A program made the position numbers and the translations under genes. A stretch of DNA of 64,000 nt from Dicyema japonicum. Its lineage: Eukaryota; Dicyemida; Rhombozoa; Dicyemidae. Position 1 is the first letter of the stretch, and every line of letters starts with the position of its first letter. The notes under the pieces were generated by a model. That model saw only the letters and a program-made list of their open reading frames with translations. It did no database searches and was not told the DNA's origin. The stretch lies in contig RDEW01000024.1 of the NCBI GenBank assembly GCA_011109175.1, forward strand, positions 453,005 through 517,004, in the 5' to 3' direction. Below, piece by piece: positions 11,487 to 22,852 of this stretch.

Positions 11487-11686
11487 CAGGGGCGTGCCTA
11501 GAGGGAAGCCATAGGGGCACCACCCCGGGCAGCACGCTGTAGGGGCCAGCTGCCAACAACCAATTATTTATTAATTCTGATTAACAACATCTATAATGTA
11601 TTTAGTCCCAATTTTTTAAGTTAGTTATAAGAGGCATCATTATCCTACACTTGCCCCTGACAACAGAAAGCTTTGGCATGCCCCTG
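11487..11686. mobile_element. Non-autonomous hAT-type MITE with perfect 8-bp TSD
   Basis: A 200-bp element begins CAGGGGCGTGCC (11487) and ends GGCATGCCCCTG (11686); the ends are inverted repeats with one mismatch and have the CAGGG start typical of hAT transposons. It is flanked on both sides by the same 8 bp, CATAGAGG (11479-11486 and 11687-11694), the target duplication length of hAT transposases. No coding capacity, so it must have been moved in trans. The perfect duplication suggests a fairly recent insertion, about 100 bp beyond the end of the TANC-like gene. Confidence 0.9.
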
Positions 11687-11792
11687 CATAGAGGTCTCTA
11701 TGTGTAGATGCTTAAATAATAATATTTTATAACAAAAAATAAAATACTCAATTTTAAGATAATAAAGAAAAAAGTGTTCAATATTTATACAA

Positions 11793-14700
11793 TCATTTAT
11801 AAAAGTCCTGAATCTCCTTTCTCGATGGATCAAGTAAAATGGCCTTCTCAAAATCACTCCGTGAAGCTTCGACTTGTCTAAACTAACACCTCTCCAATAC
11901 CCGCTCAGGAATAGACTTTTAGCTCGATAATAATATCCGTCAAACTTTCCGGGGGACATGGAAATGGCCTTGGAAGTAATATTTATGGCGGGACCATAAT
12001 TCTCAAATATTATCAAAACTTACATTAGTGTTGATCAGACAAATAACGGAATATATCAAAACTGTATATTTCAAGTCGAGGAGGTAGTTTATCTCCTCCT
12101 CTTTCGTCGTCTGTGAAATCAGGGTCCTGATCTTCTTGTATATTCGATGAGCTCGTTCCAAGCCTGGGTGAAACTGTGTGACCTAAAATGAGACAGAATA
12201 TTCACAGAAATGCAATATCGACAATCCTTCAGTAGTTTTCTTAGTAAAATTACAATAATGTTGAATTTTCCATCACATAGATCCCACGTGCCACTCGCTA
12301 AAATTAGTCCAATCAAACTAATTTTTGAACCGAATTTCAATAGAATATCTGCAAAATCTAAATTCTCCTCATTTAGTGAATAATCGAGGGGCGACAGTCC
12401 CCTGTTATCGCAGATATTCACGTTGTAAGTAAACTTGCATAATAATGTGATCTAAAATAACCAAATAAAGCTACGGCATCATTTTTGAGGTCACTGTTAG
12501 ATACGGCATAGTGGAGGGGAATCCTTCCTAAGTCATCCCTTATTCGAGCATTCCCCCGTTTTTTAGTAGAAGCGATATTACAGCCTTACTGCAGTATTCA
12601 GTTGCATAGTGTAGTGAACTGCGTCCCCCATCCCCAATTAAATTGATATTGTCCTGAGAATATAGTTTTTTGATGATCAAAAGACTCCTTTCTTTCTTTA
12701 AGGCAGTCATCAGAAACGTGTGTCCGTTAGAATTAAAGTTTGAGAAATGTGGAGAATTCGTGCGAGAAATAAGAAGGTAGATGATATTTTCGGGTACATC
12801 AGTGTTGGAGAGAGCAATCTGGAGGGGAAAGTCCCCGTCAACGTTAGGAGTATTAACCTCCTTTATTAGCAAATTATTGATTAAATTGAATAAATTATTG
12901 TCCAAGTGACTTTGTAGTGCCGCAGTTAACGCTAAATTATGCTAAAATACTACCGGTTTGGCGGGAGACCTCATCCACTTGATTGAGGGGTAAAGAAAAG
13001 TCCAATTCGTTGATAAAATATTTCCAAATCTAAAATTCTCTTGAAATTCTACAGTAATCTGCTTCCACATGATCGCGTAGACGAAAGCCGAGTAAATCAG
13101 TTTCCCCACTGATTTTTTATCCTTAGAACTAGTCATAGCTTGAATAATCGCCTTGACGCACTCAAAATGTCCAAATATAGTGGAATAGTGTAAAACAGTG
13201 TAATTATGAATATCCACGTGGAAAATCTAAGCTGTAATAGAATTGGCTCACGTTTGCCCCACTTTGTAGTAAGAATGAAATGACAGAACAACTTCCACTT
13301 TCTCCCGCATACATGAGTGCAGTTTTGCCAGAGTTGTCCTGCCAGTTGACATTGGCTCCATATTTGACGAGCAACTTGACGATTTGGAGACTATCACTTT
13401 TGGCCCATTTACAGAGAATTGACTCCCCCCGACAATTGGGTAGACAGACATCAACATCAGCTCCTGCCATGAGCAATATTTCATAAATCTGAAAAAGTAC
13501 GTAATATAAACTAGTAAAATCACTATTAAAGCAATTACTGCAGCAATTAATTACTGTAAATTGATAGGCTTGATTATATTACCTTTTCGTTGGAATAATT
13601 GTATGCTCGGTAATTCAATAAATTCACGTTTACAGCACAAAATCTCACGCAATTTCCGTAAATCACATTTTTCGGCAAATTCGGGAAAAAGTCAGCCCTT
13701 TCTTTATTTAAGTGACTTTTGAGCAAGTAATGGGCCAAGGCGTAGGCTTCATCCCCAGTCAGAGACTTCTTTCTCATCAGCCACGAGACTAGAGACAAAT
13801 TTCCATTTCTAATGTCACAGAATAGACAACCTGAATGAGAGTTTGTCCTTTAATGATTCTACGAACGACTTTGAAGCCAGACTACGGAAAGTGACGAATT
13901 TGTCTCTCCCAATTATCAGAAAACTTGGTAGATGGTTCTTTATTATCGTTTGCAGGCTCCTAATGTCGGTGATGCGGTCTATAATCTGCCACAATTCGGC
14001 AATCTTCAAAGGGGAGATTGCCGCAAAGATGACTTCAAAGATTAATTTTATCTAAACGAGAATTTTATTGTCATTTTACTGTTTTCATTTCTTCAGGTGC
14101 GAGATTAATCTCCAACTTCTCAAATTTTTGGGAATATTCGTTCTCATCCACCAAAAAGGGGACTTGGAAGTTTATGATCGAATAACGTTCCTTGGTATAA
14201 ATCTACAGAGGTACTGATATTGTGGGGGTAAGTCGAGTTGTGATCACAATTCGGATATTTGAGGGCATCTTTTTCACCAATCTGACAATTTCTTCAGTAA
14301 AACCAATATTCTCCTTTCCACGGTAAATCTCCGCCATTTCAGGTCCATCCAGAATGATAAACCGTGGTGGAGACTCAGGAACGAAGTGAAATGTCTCTTC
14401 CAGTGCTATTCTGAGGTGGTCGACCAAACTGGAGGCATTTTCATACATTAAATCTGCTGGGATCTCCCTCTGGATTGATAATAGAATACTGCAGACAAAG
14501 TCATAGACCTATAATTACGGAAAAACAATTACAGTGCAGCTTGTATCGGAAAATGGCGAACAGTAATGAACACCAATAAACATGTCTGCTAGTAATTTCC
14601 CATATTCTTCCATTTCCGTGTCCCCAGTCTTCACCATGTAGCTCAATTCGGTTGGAACTGACAGTAAACGTCATCAAATACCGTTAAAGTGATTTTTCCG

Positions 14701-15072
14701 TTTGCAGCACTGCAGAAAACGTGCCAGACAGGATTTCCCACAACCCTCAGGACCCGTAATTACAATTCCGCACAATTTTTGGTTGAAGGTCAGCTCATTG
14801 TAGAGTTTCTTTAAAATCGAGCCGCCCCCAATTAATTTAATTTGTTCAAATTGGGTTGATATATTGTAATTATCTATTAAATAATAACCACATGTTTAGA
14901 TAATTGTACAACAGAGACTTTTCTATTTATTATTACCTTTGATGTTGCCGAGTCTCTGAGTCAGGTCTGGAATGTTCCCAATTTGCAGACTTTCCCTCAA
15001 GGCATGCCTCCTATTGGAATCGATCATTTTCAATATATTTTCAGAAAGATCAGGAAGCTGTAGGTTTCTCAT
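11793..15072 (-). CDS. TANC1/2-like scaffold: P-loop NTPase, ankyrin repeats, TPR
   Basis: The domain order matches animal TANC/Rolling-pebbles proteins, large scaffolds at synapses and muscle precursor membranes: a STAND-type ATPase with Walker A GPEGCGKS (about 14731-14756) and Walker B RFIILDGPEMAEI, winged-helix region, ankyrin repeats (e.g. GANVNWQDNSGKTALMYA; GRIPLHYAVS), the post-ankyrin block GTWDLCDGKFNIIVILLRKL, and C-terminal TPRs (GYYYRAKSLFLSG; SDFEKAILLDPSRKEIQ). Start ATG 15072; stop TGA 11793-11795; about 990 codons, shorter than vertebrate TANC. Introns include 14658-14681, 14509-14532, 14191-14214, 14052-14079, 13809-13830, 13489-13582 (94 nt, the longest), 13227-13251, 12932-12953, 12452-12474, 12298-12318, 12183-12205, 12002-12023 and 11878-11900. 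One frame break lies in a C run at 12553-12557. Upstream exons cannot be excluded. Confidence 0.88.
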
Positions 15073-16735
15073 ATTTCTAAAAATAACGTTAATTAATCAT
15101 TTATTACTAAACTACTCAAAAAATTGCATAACAAAAACACTTGTAATTATTACGGGTTCCTTAGCAAATCAAGCACATTATAATTGCTACTCACAAAATT
15201 TCAATTTATCAGCAAACCAGTGGATTACAAGGTCGTATTATAATCTGTCACCAACAATTACGGAAATGTGAAAGATGGGGAGGTGCCAGCTCAGGTACAA
15301 AGTGATAATATAAGTAGCATCCCAAAATTATGTACATGAGGGGGAGAATAATTGTGTTTACTAACCAAGCAAATTCCACTAATCGGGCGTAGCTCAATAA
15401 TAAGGAGATGCGTAAACGACTTATTCTCCGCTAAAATCTGATTTTAAAGCATGTGATGAATCACGTAACTCCAATACAAATGAGGAAATGATGTTTTGAC
15501 TTCCTCTGTCAAAAACCACTTCCTCAACAAAATTAAACTTGTTTTATGATCCTTTAATGGGTCTTGTGTATTCTTTCAGTTTTATTGCGATTACTTGTGG
15601 AAATAAAACAATAATAATCTTAGTATTATTCCCATCACTTTACTGTCAATTTGTGAAATATTGAGCCTATTAGGGGAACATCAAAGTTATAAAAATATTA
15701 TCTTCCATAAATTATCCATTTTCACGGCATGACTGTGAAATGTCCTCTTGGATATTATTCCTCAATAGCCACTCAACATACTACCAGCAGTGACCCCAAT
15801 TGAGATTATTACAAATTAGGATTTAAATTGGACTTTCCACTTTAGTTTTTTACCACTCCAATTTTGATATGCGATTTTGTGGAAGATGACTGATGATTGC
15901 CATTGTTATCCATCGTTTTGACCTCCTTTGGCTAGATCAACTAAGTTCCCAAATTGTATGATCATAAAGTTTGCAATAGCACCACTCAAGCCAGTCAACA
16001 GAGAATGGTAATAAACCATCGTCCCACAGTGGGTCTTCCACCGAAATTTTAAATATTTTCAAAAGGCTATTTTATCACCAACATTGATTTTCCTGTTAAG
16101 GTGCATTCTATTGAATAAATATCGATTATAAAACGGATGATATATTCAAAACTACCATAATCGGCTGAATATTTTACATAGACTATTAATAGGTCTTACT
16201 ATCAGCTATTAGGCCATAAATTACAAATTGTCTGATTCTCTATTAGACTATTTTTGTAAGTATAATCATGAGTCATTCACAATTAGTCAGTTATGTTAAT
16301 ATTTACAATTATTATCTAAACCAGAAAAGAGAACACCAAGGAGTTAAACCACCCAATAAAGTGACTCCAGAAGATCTCAACGTTTTGCTGTTCACCAAGC
16401 CGATACTTTAAGACCATGACGACTGATGACTAGTTCTAATACATTATCGATATCCATATTAATCTCTGCGATTTAAATTTAAGTTTTGTTGAGGATTAAG
16501 ACACACATAAGTAAATGGAAAAAACGAAGGTATTGTTACTTTTCCTTGTGGAACATTCACATATGATCTTGTAATGCTGAAACTGAATATTTTTGTGTCG
16601 TGAATGTGGGAATAGCATACAACGAACAAATTTGGATTACAATAATTTGTCGAGAAGTTGAATATTTGGTAATAAAGAATCATTAGGGTCACTTTTACAA
16701 TCATGACAGACATCTTTTAGAAAAGGTCACTTATT
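15073..16735. other. Intergenic region upstream of the TANC-like gene
   Basis: AT-rich with no recognised coding exon. It probably includes the TANC promoter, but I see no defined element. ORFs at 14972-15271 and 16459-16713 have no motif. Confidence 0.35.
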
Positions 16736-16819
16736 TTGCCTCACCAGTCGTTATTTATAACAAAAGAATTTATAACAAATGATTTCAATAACCGAATCGA
16801 TTATCTATACCCTCTGTTG

Positions 16820-17160
16820 CTTGCAATCAGAACCATGGATCTGTTTCCGGGTCGATTACATGCGGGGAAGGTCCTCGAGTTAGAAGAGGTCGGAATTTTG
16901 ATTTTTATATTACTGACATGTTGCGTCTTCTTTGTTCCTCCAACATCGTCGGGAAAGCGGTGGATTGGCTGTTAGCCGCGGAAAAAACTGAGTAGGCAAA
17001 TACGAAGGGTTTCTAGACCTGTTTAAGTGAAATGGTTTGAGGAATAATTGGGAGTTCACTTCGTTTCCTAGATGAGCTAGGACATCTGGCTACACTCAAA
17101 CTACGCAAGACCAAGTGGTTTCTTGAGTTGATCTCCTCACGTCAATTATATCACTAGGAA
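16820..17160 (+). mobile_element. REL-element 3' fragment, heavily decayed
   Basis: Translated pieces parallel the module at 9433-9913: the 'SSNIVGKAVD..SAEKT' segment (about 16930-16990), a FVFLP-like then 'SSLRFLDELGHLATLKLRKTKW' segment (about 17055-17120). Stops in every frame. Identified only by order and partial matches to the intact copy. Confidence 0.6.
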
Positions 17161-17369
17161 AATGTTGACTAATTATTTAGAGCTCCTGTCTATTGATGTC
17201 AAATGGGATTATGGGGATTAGTCGGTCTACATGATGTTGTCGTCATGTGGTCAGGACGCCCTTGACGTCAATTTTATTAAAATTAAGTTCTACTGTTTAC
17301 TTAACTCATCTTAAAATTTTGGTCTTCCAGTATTCAGGCGCAAACAGTCCTCATGAAAAATACTTAAGA

Positions 17370-17940
17370 CTGATTGGATAGTTTGACTGTAAATATCCCC
17401 CAACCAACAACTTACAAAGTTACATTAATGATATTGACTATTATAGTGCACTTTCAGACAAATAATTCTCCAATTCTTTCAACTTTGATTCAGACAAGAT
17501 ATCCTAGATCCTACGTGCATCCATCGTATCCTTGTTCATGGCTTCTGATGATTCCTGGGTTCTTCACATCATCCATGCTCACAAGAAGGAAGACTTCATC
17601 CAAGTATACACTACCAGAAAGAGAGATACGTTGCCACATTAATTTTGCAAATTCGTTCTCTATATCCAGTCATTCTGACAAATCATGTCCCTACTCTCCA
17701 TGTAGAGATCTCAATTTTCTTTCTTCCTCCAACGTTTTTACTCAGATCTCTTGTGATTGTAATAAACTCAGTCTTGTCGTCCTTGAAGTTCAAAAACCAG
17801 TCTTTCAATTCATTGGGAGGAGTGTGGCAGATAACCGTACAATTCAAATCCAATTTCACCTACAAAATCAATGTTGTCGACATAAACTATTCCCATTGGC
17901 ATATGTCCGCATTTTTTCTGATTGATACCTAAAAAATCAG
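17370..17940 (-). mobile_element. LINE family X reverse transcriptase fragment, decayed
   Basis: On the minus strand the string YVDNIDFVGEI (a YADD-box remnant) is followed by a 'LERLVFELQGRQD' and 'KRWRKKEIEISTW' region that aligns with the YADDVDFVS...HERWRRTNKLGSLLGD segment of the copy at 20704-21430. Stops are scattered. The long plus-strand ORF over the same bases (17374-17925) is a shadow. Confidence 0.55.
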
Positions 17941-18466
17941 GGACTGGCAGGAACAGCCACATGGGCATTAGATCCAAGCCATTTTATTTCCGTTATTAAG
18001 TTACAGACACTTTTTTCTCGATGTTTTTTCATCATAGACAAGATTGACTGCTAGCGATCAAGTAGGCTACTCATATTTGAGGTCTCGGATGTCAAAAACC
18101 CTTATGCCATAAAGCTACAAACTCAAATTAACGACACAACAACAGAAACACAATCATATCCACATGGATACTATCGAACATGTGGCCAAAGAACTCACTG
18201 GTTTCATAAGCCATATCTCCCATGTGTACCTCCTCAAAAAGCTCATCCTAGAATAGATTATACATTACCTCCCCATATTACACTTCCAATATGGGTATAA
18301 TAAAATCCTCTCTACGACAACTCACCTTACAAAAAAAATCACCTACATTGAAAACCTCGGATTCAAAAGTCCCTAGCGACTCACAGCGTACATTGAGTCA
18401 CAAGAAGACTGAAAATGATGAGAATGCTACATAACGAAATTTAATAGTAAACAGCAAATTACTGAA
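17941..18466. other. Unassigned spacer
   Basis: No gene recognised between the LINE fragment and the RPS13-like gene. Confidence 0.3.
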
Positions 18467-19007
18467 TCAGGATTTTAGTGAGGAGGCATTGGAGGAGTTA
18501 CTAAACCTTAGAACCACAAGTACTAAATTTTGGAAGAAGCACCTTCTAAATGTTGGAGAAAGCACCTTCTTCGTAATGTAGTAACGTCCCAGTCTGTGGA
18601 TTTTGCTTTCGGTCAATAAAAGATAGAATTTGCTGCATTTATAAGTCCTGTTCTTGTGATCTATTACACGGATAGACTTGCTTATTAAATGGTAGAGATC
18701 CTCGGGGAGCAAAGGAGCCATTCCATTCTTCTTAAGGATTCTAAGAACCTTGTTACTGGGACAGCGAGAAATGTTGGGGACTCCATACACGTCCCTTAAG
18801 ATGACTCCTTAAGTTTAAGGCTCAATAATACAAATTTGGGAAGGTCTCATGCCTTTCTTAGCAAGTCGGACGATTGTAGCCTCAATTTCAGTAGGAGTCA
18901 TCTTTAACCATTAGGGGTTGACTTTTGGACAGGTTGAACTGACCAGGATATACCTTTTCTGAATATATTTTAGTTAATTATTACCCACTTCCATACATAC
19001 GACCCAG
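18467..19007 (-). pseudogene. RPS13: 40S ribosomal protein S13 (uS15) gene, disrupted or mis-assembled
   Basis: The core is clear: VLRILKKNGMAPLLPEDLYH and ESKIHRLGRYY match RPS13, a small-subunit protein at the mRNA/platform side of the ribosome; further upstream TPTEIEATIVRLAKKGM and KGISWSVQPVQKS also align. Two intron-like inserts are kept: 18959-18984 (26 nt, GT...AG) and a 24-nt block near 18809-18832, so this is not a processed copy. Defects: CTG in place of the usual ATG (19005-19007; an in-frame ATG follows three codons later), a frameshift at 18908-18909 (a GG run), TGA in place of the glycine of GVILRD at the 24-nt junction, and a 23-bp tandem duplication in the 3' end (about 18517-18562). 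Some could be assembly errors; identity is firmer than status. Confidence 0.8.
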
Positions 19008-19377
19008 GTTGAAGCAAAAATGTGAATTTTATTTTATTAAAATTTTTAATTATTATTTTTTCAATTTAACTGACCTTTCTGTTTATTCAGTATTTTAACA
19101 AAATTTGAAATTTAAATTATATTTTTAAATAAAACACTAAAATATTTATTTAAGCCTCGCCAAAGAAAATTTCAAATAATAAATTATACAGACTGACTGA
19201 TTGTGGACTAATTATTCTGAACTTACTTGAAGCCCGCTGGTCCTTTTTAGACATATTCTACGGATGGGTGAACAAAACCATGGAATGCCTCCATGGAAGA
19301 ATTATTGTATCTTCTACTTGCAGACGACGTCAATGAAGTTGTCTTCCAAAGACAATTGCGGATGATTATGCAGCGAT
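19008..19377. other. Upstream region of the RPS13-like gene
   Basis: Very AT-rich (about 19020-19150), no gene; no promoter motif identified. Confidence 0.3.
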
Positions 19378-19503
19378 CGGTGGCCGACTGATGGATGCTG
19401 CCGATCTGGACGAAATCAGGAGTCGAACAAACAACGAAAAGGATGGAGAAAACTAACGGAATGGATACTCGAAAAACATGGCACAAGCGACCTTGGACTA
19501 TTG
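19378..19503 (+). repeat. Dispersed repeat, partner of 21813-21935
   Basis: About 120 bp shared with 21813-21935 in the same orientation at roughly 80% identity by eye (shared blocks include ATGGACGAAATCAGGAG-like and CATGGCACAAGCGA). At 21.8 kb it encodes MDAEDMDEIRRRTRQHKGWR without a stop, which suggests a protein-coding retroelement segment; no family is recognised. Confidence 0.65.
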
Positions 19504-19947
19504 TTTCCCCCAGTAAGGCATTCTGTGGATCCATTGATATCGACATTCGTATATTCAAAACACTTAAATATAATTGAATGAAACAATTTCTGATTAGTCT
19601 TCTCCAAATAATTCTTTTTTGATATTCCTTTATAATGTCAGTATTCAAGTTAGATAGGTCATCCACATTGTATTTGAGTGCAATAAATCTTGCGATAGTG
19701 GTCATTGTGTTTTCCTTTGTTTTAGGACCCGCAAGATTCCTGCCCTTCAAAGACACATGGAAGATTTCCTCTCAAGGTCGGTCAAAAATTGAAATAACAT
19801 GCATTCACTCTTATTAGAAATTGAGGTTAATCCTCCTCCAAAACTATTCCTGTTGAGATACAATCTTTCTTTGTTAGAAGGTTGTGCACTCGTAAGTTAA
19901 AAAGTATACACCGGATTTCTAAATCAATAGCTTCGAATTCACGTGGT

Positions 19948-20600
19948 TCAAACAAACCCAATGTAATAATTATATAGCGAGAGTGCGTATTCATTTATCG
20001 CTTTAAACAAGTTTACAGCGTTTAATTTCGAATTCGCCAGCATCTCTATCCTTTTTTCACAGTTTTCAGCAATTTTTTCCATAACTTTGTCTTTCATAAC
20101 CTTACTCCCTTTATCTTCTAACACTCCAAGATAGCGATATCCCTCACAACCATCCAGATAACTTGTATCTTTGGCACATTTCAGATTAGTTGCAGACTTT
20201 TCACAGTTTCTTTTAAGGCCAGCAACACCCAGATATTCATCAATATCCTCCATCATTTTTAGAAAAGTATCTTCATATTCGGCAATTATTTTCAGGTCGT
20301 CAATAAAAAGAAAATGGTTAGTCGCACATGTCACAATAGACGGATCACTCTGATCAATACATATGTTCGGGAATTTTATATTTAATATTCGGCTTAGTGG
20401 GTCCATTTCCAGAGTAAACAGCTGGGGAGAGAGTGAGTCTCAGTTGCAAGATTCCTCTCCCGAGTTTGACCTTTCCAATTCTTTTTTTGTTAAGGTTCAA
20501 AATAACATTCCACTTGCTTATTAGATTTCTGATAAACTTCACAATCCATGTTGTGAATAAGCTATTTCCATGTTCAGCATTAACACACTTACACACTTAT
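19948..20600 (-). mobile_element. R4/Dong-like non-LTR reverse transcriptase fragment
   Basis: Two frames, 20354-20596 and 19948-20406, together give a collinear RT: WIVKFIRNLISKWNVILN, KLGRGILQ then LSP-, NHFLFIDDLKIIAEYED (FIDD catalytic box), VAGLKRNCEKSATN, YRYLGVLED and AINEYALSLYNYYIGFV. The FIDD box and the final INEYALS..NYYIG segment are typical of Dong/R4 elements (known for REL endonucleases). One frameshift between the halves; the C-terminal Cys/His and endonuclease region is absent here but is present in the copies at 24.6 and 26.1 kb. Confidence 0.78.
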
Positions 20601-20703
20601 TTCGTAGAACAGCAGTCTTTTTTTCAGAATGAGGTACGTAATACCAGTATAGAACCATTCTTCCAGGCAATATTCACCACTCAGTATCTTGATAATCTCT
20701 CCA

Positions 20704-21430
20704 CTAATAACTTTGAAGAGAATCAAATTTCTTGACAAAAAATCCATATACTCCATCACAGTCAATTCCAAGTCCTTTGGCCCTTAGCCATCCTTTCTTC
20801 AGTTTAGCCATTGCCGCATTTGCCAGTGTTTTCCTCCTTAGTACATCTTCAGCGTCTCCTAGTAGAGAGCCGAGCTTATTAGTACGTCTCCATCTTTCAT
20901 GAGTAATATCGTCTTCTCTTTTGATTTCCGTAATTTCAGTTTTGTTAACATTTACGCTAAGAAACCATTTCTCAAGCTCCACAGGTGCATTTTCTAGTAG
21001 GTGTTGGAGTGCTGCCACGTCCAGTGATACAAAATCCACATCATCCGCATAACATGTCTCTTCTATGTCTCCTATATAGCATTTACGGAGGTCGCGGAGT
21101 GCAGATTCAAGGTATATGGTGAATAGTAAAGGGGAGAGGGAATCACCCTGGGGTGTCCCAATCGTTGTTTTGAAACTGCGGGAAGTTGCTCCTTCTGTCC
21201 TCACAGATAGTCTTGTGTTCGCAAGTAGTAGTCTGATTATCCTAACCGACGATTCATTAAATATTTGCTCAAGCATCAGTTTCTGTCTGTTTATTGAGTC
21301 GAAAGCTCTGGAGAGATCTATTCCCAACACGGTCGTTGCGCTCTTGAATCTTTGGTGCGTTGCGCAGCGTCATCTGTGGCTCCATACAATGTCTGCCGTA
21401 GACCTCCCTTCTCGGACCTCACTTTGACTT
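20704..21430 (-). mobile_element. LINE family X reverse transcriptase, best-preserved copy
   Basis: An open frame at 20704-21330 carries LGIDLSRAFDSINRQKLM, IGTPQGDSLSPLLFTIYL and CYADDVDFVSLD (intact YADD) then NKTEITEIKREDDI and LGSLLGDAEDVLRRKTLANA. Upstream the frame continues through REGRSTADIVWSHR with one TGA near 21371. Related segments lie at 17.4, 27.6-28.9 and 51.1-51.9 kb. The C-terminal domain is cut off by the R4/Dong-like fragment next to it. Clade not determined. Confidence 0.8.
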
Positions 21431-21812
21431 GCTGGTTGGTATAGATCCGCCACACCACTAGAACAAAAATTTTTACGATTAATAATAATATATAATTATA
21501 TCAACTTTTTAATATAACGCATAATTGAGAACGCATTTCCCCTGACGGTTTGCAAGGAAATGTGCTCAATGAAGACTTAGAGTCTTGCTCGCTGCTCTGG
21601 AAGAATCTTCGCCTTCAGGCGCCTGAATTTGTCTCCAGGTAACGAAAATTGCACCTCTCCTGGGGAAAGAATAGTTGGATCCTCTTGTTGTCGGCCATTG
21701 TTTTAGGAGTCTCCTCAGTTATCCAAGTAAGCCATCGGAGAAATGGAAAATAAATTTTTGACTAACAACAGCACAATAAGTTCCACACAGATAAAATTGT
21801 GAAGATTCCATA

Positions 21813-21960
21813 GTACGGGGCTGACTGATGGATGCAGAGGATATGGACGAAATCAGGAGACGAACACGACAACATAAAGGATGGAGAAAACAAACGGAAA
21901 GGATAGTCGATAAACATGGCACAAGCGAAACCATAAACATTGTTTACTGGTATCGTGGAT
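21813..21960 (+). repeat. Partner of the repeat at 19378-19503
   Basis: See 19378-19503. This copy is open for about 50 codons (from LTDGCRG or MDAEDMDEIRR frames). It sits 400 bp upstream of the family X RT but on the other strand, so any link to that element is uncertain. Confidence 0.6.
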
Positions 21961-22324
21961 GTACTTTAACTAACTAAACTAGGATTACGAATTTGTTCCC
22001 TTCGAATCACCGCCATTTCGTACCTCTGCTTTGACCAAAGTACTTCACGGAGCTTGTAAATTTTCGAAGCCAGACCTCGTCCGATACTGGAGAGAAAGGC
22101 GAATGAATTGGTCGTTTTCCCTGAGTGATTCGTACTTTTAGATTTTCGGGGGCTCCGTCTTGTCTGCCGCGTCATCGGGTAAGTGTGTCGTCGTCAGCGA
22201 TCTGCTCTCAGAAAAGGTGTCCAAAACATTCATGACATTTAAAACTACTTTATTATACGTTTTTTCGCTGTGATAGGTCGAACAAGCATTTGCAGCACGA
22301 AAAATCAAACTACAAGTTAACTTC

Positions 22325-22561
22325 TTATCTCAAACCACTTTTGTTATGTCCTGTAGCCTGTCGAGGTATAACCGTCTTGCCCTCGGTCGACAACGAAAAC
22401 GTGGAGCGTCCAGAACAAAGCAATCCTCCATAGCCACGTTTGCGTGGGTCCTCAGGTCCAGACGAAGAATATGTCCAAACAACCCCTATCCTCTTCAAAG
22501 ATCTCGCACGAAATCGCTTTGCTACTCGTTCTCTTATAGAGAATGTCAAAAGGCAGTCTGA
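22325..22561. other. Overlapping ORFs, unidentified
   Basis: Both strands are open for about 70 codons in a G+C-richer patch. The minus frame contains DPRKRGYGGLLCSGR; I recognise neither. It may be retroelement coding DNA. Confidence 0.25.
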
Positions 22562-22852
22562 ATTAGTTACGTACTCCCTGACTTGGAGCTCAAAAAATAG
22601 TAGTCTACTCTATTATTTCCTTGTTTTCCATACATATTTTTTAAGAGACACAAGCTCAACTAAAAAACATAATTATGTGACATGCCATCGCGTCCGTCAG
22701 TGCCATCATTTTAGTAAAAATTCTTGATTTGACATCTCACGTTTGATTTTTGACAAAGTTAGTTTTTTTTCTCTCAAATACGAAAAAAGCACAAATGTGT
22801 AATCTACTTGAAATATATTTAATACAACCAACAGAATGCTAATCTTCAAGTC

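Noticed and set aside
17374-17925. 183-codon plus-strand frame
   Set aside because: Lies opposite a family X RT remnant on the minus strand; low-complexity composition and no motif.
18467-19007. Processed (reverse-transcribed) RPS13 pseudogene
   Set aside because: Two intron-sized inserts are retained and no poly(A) tail is seen.
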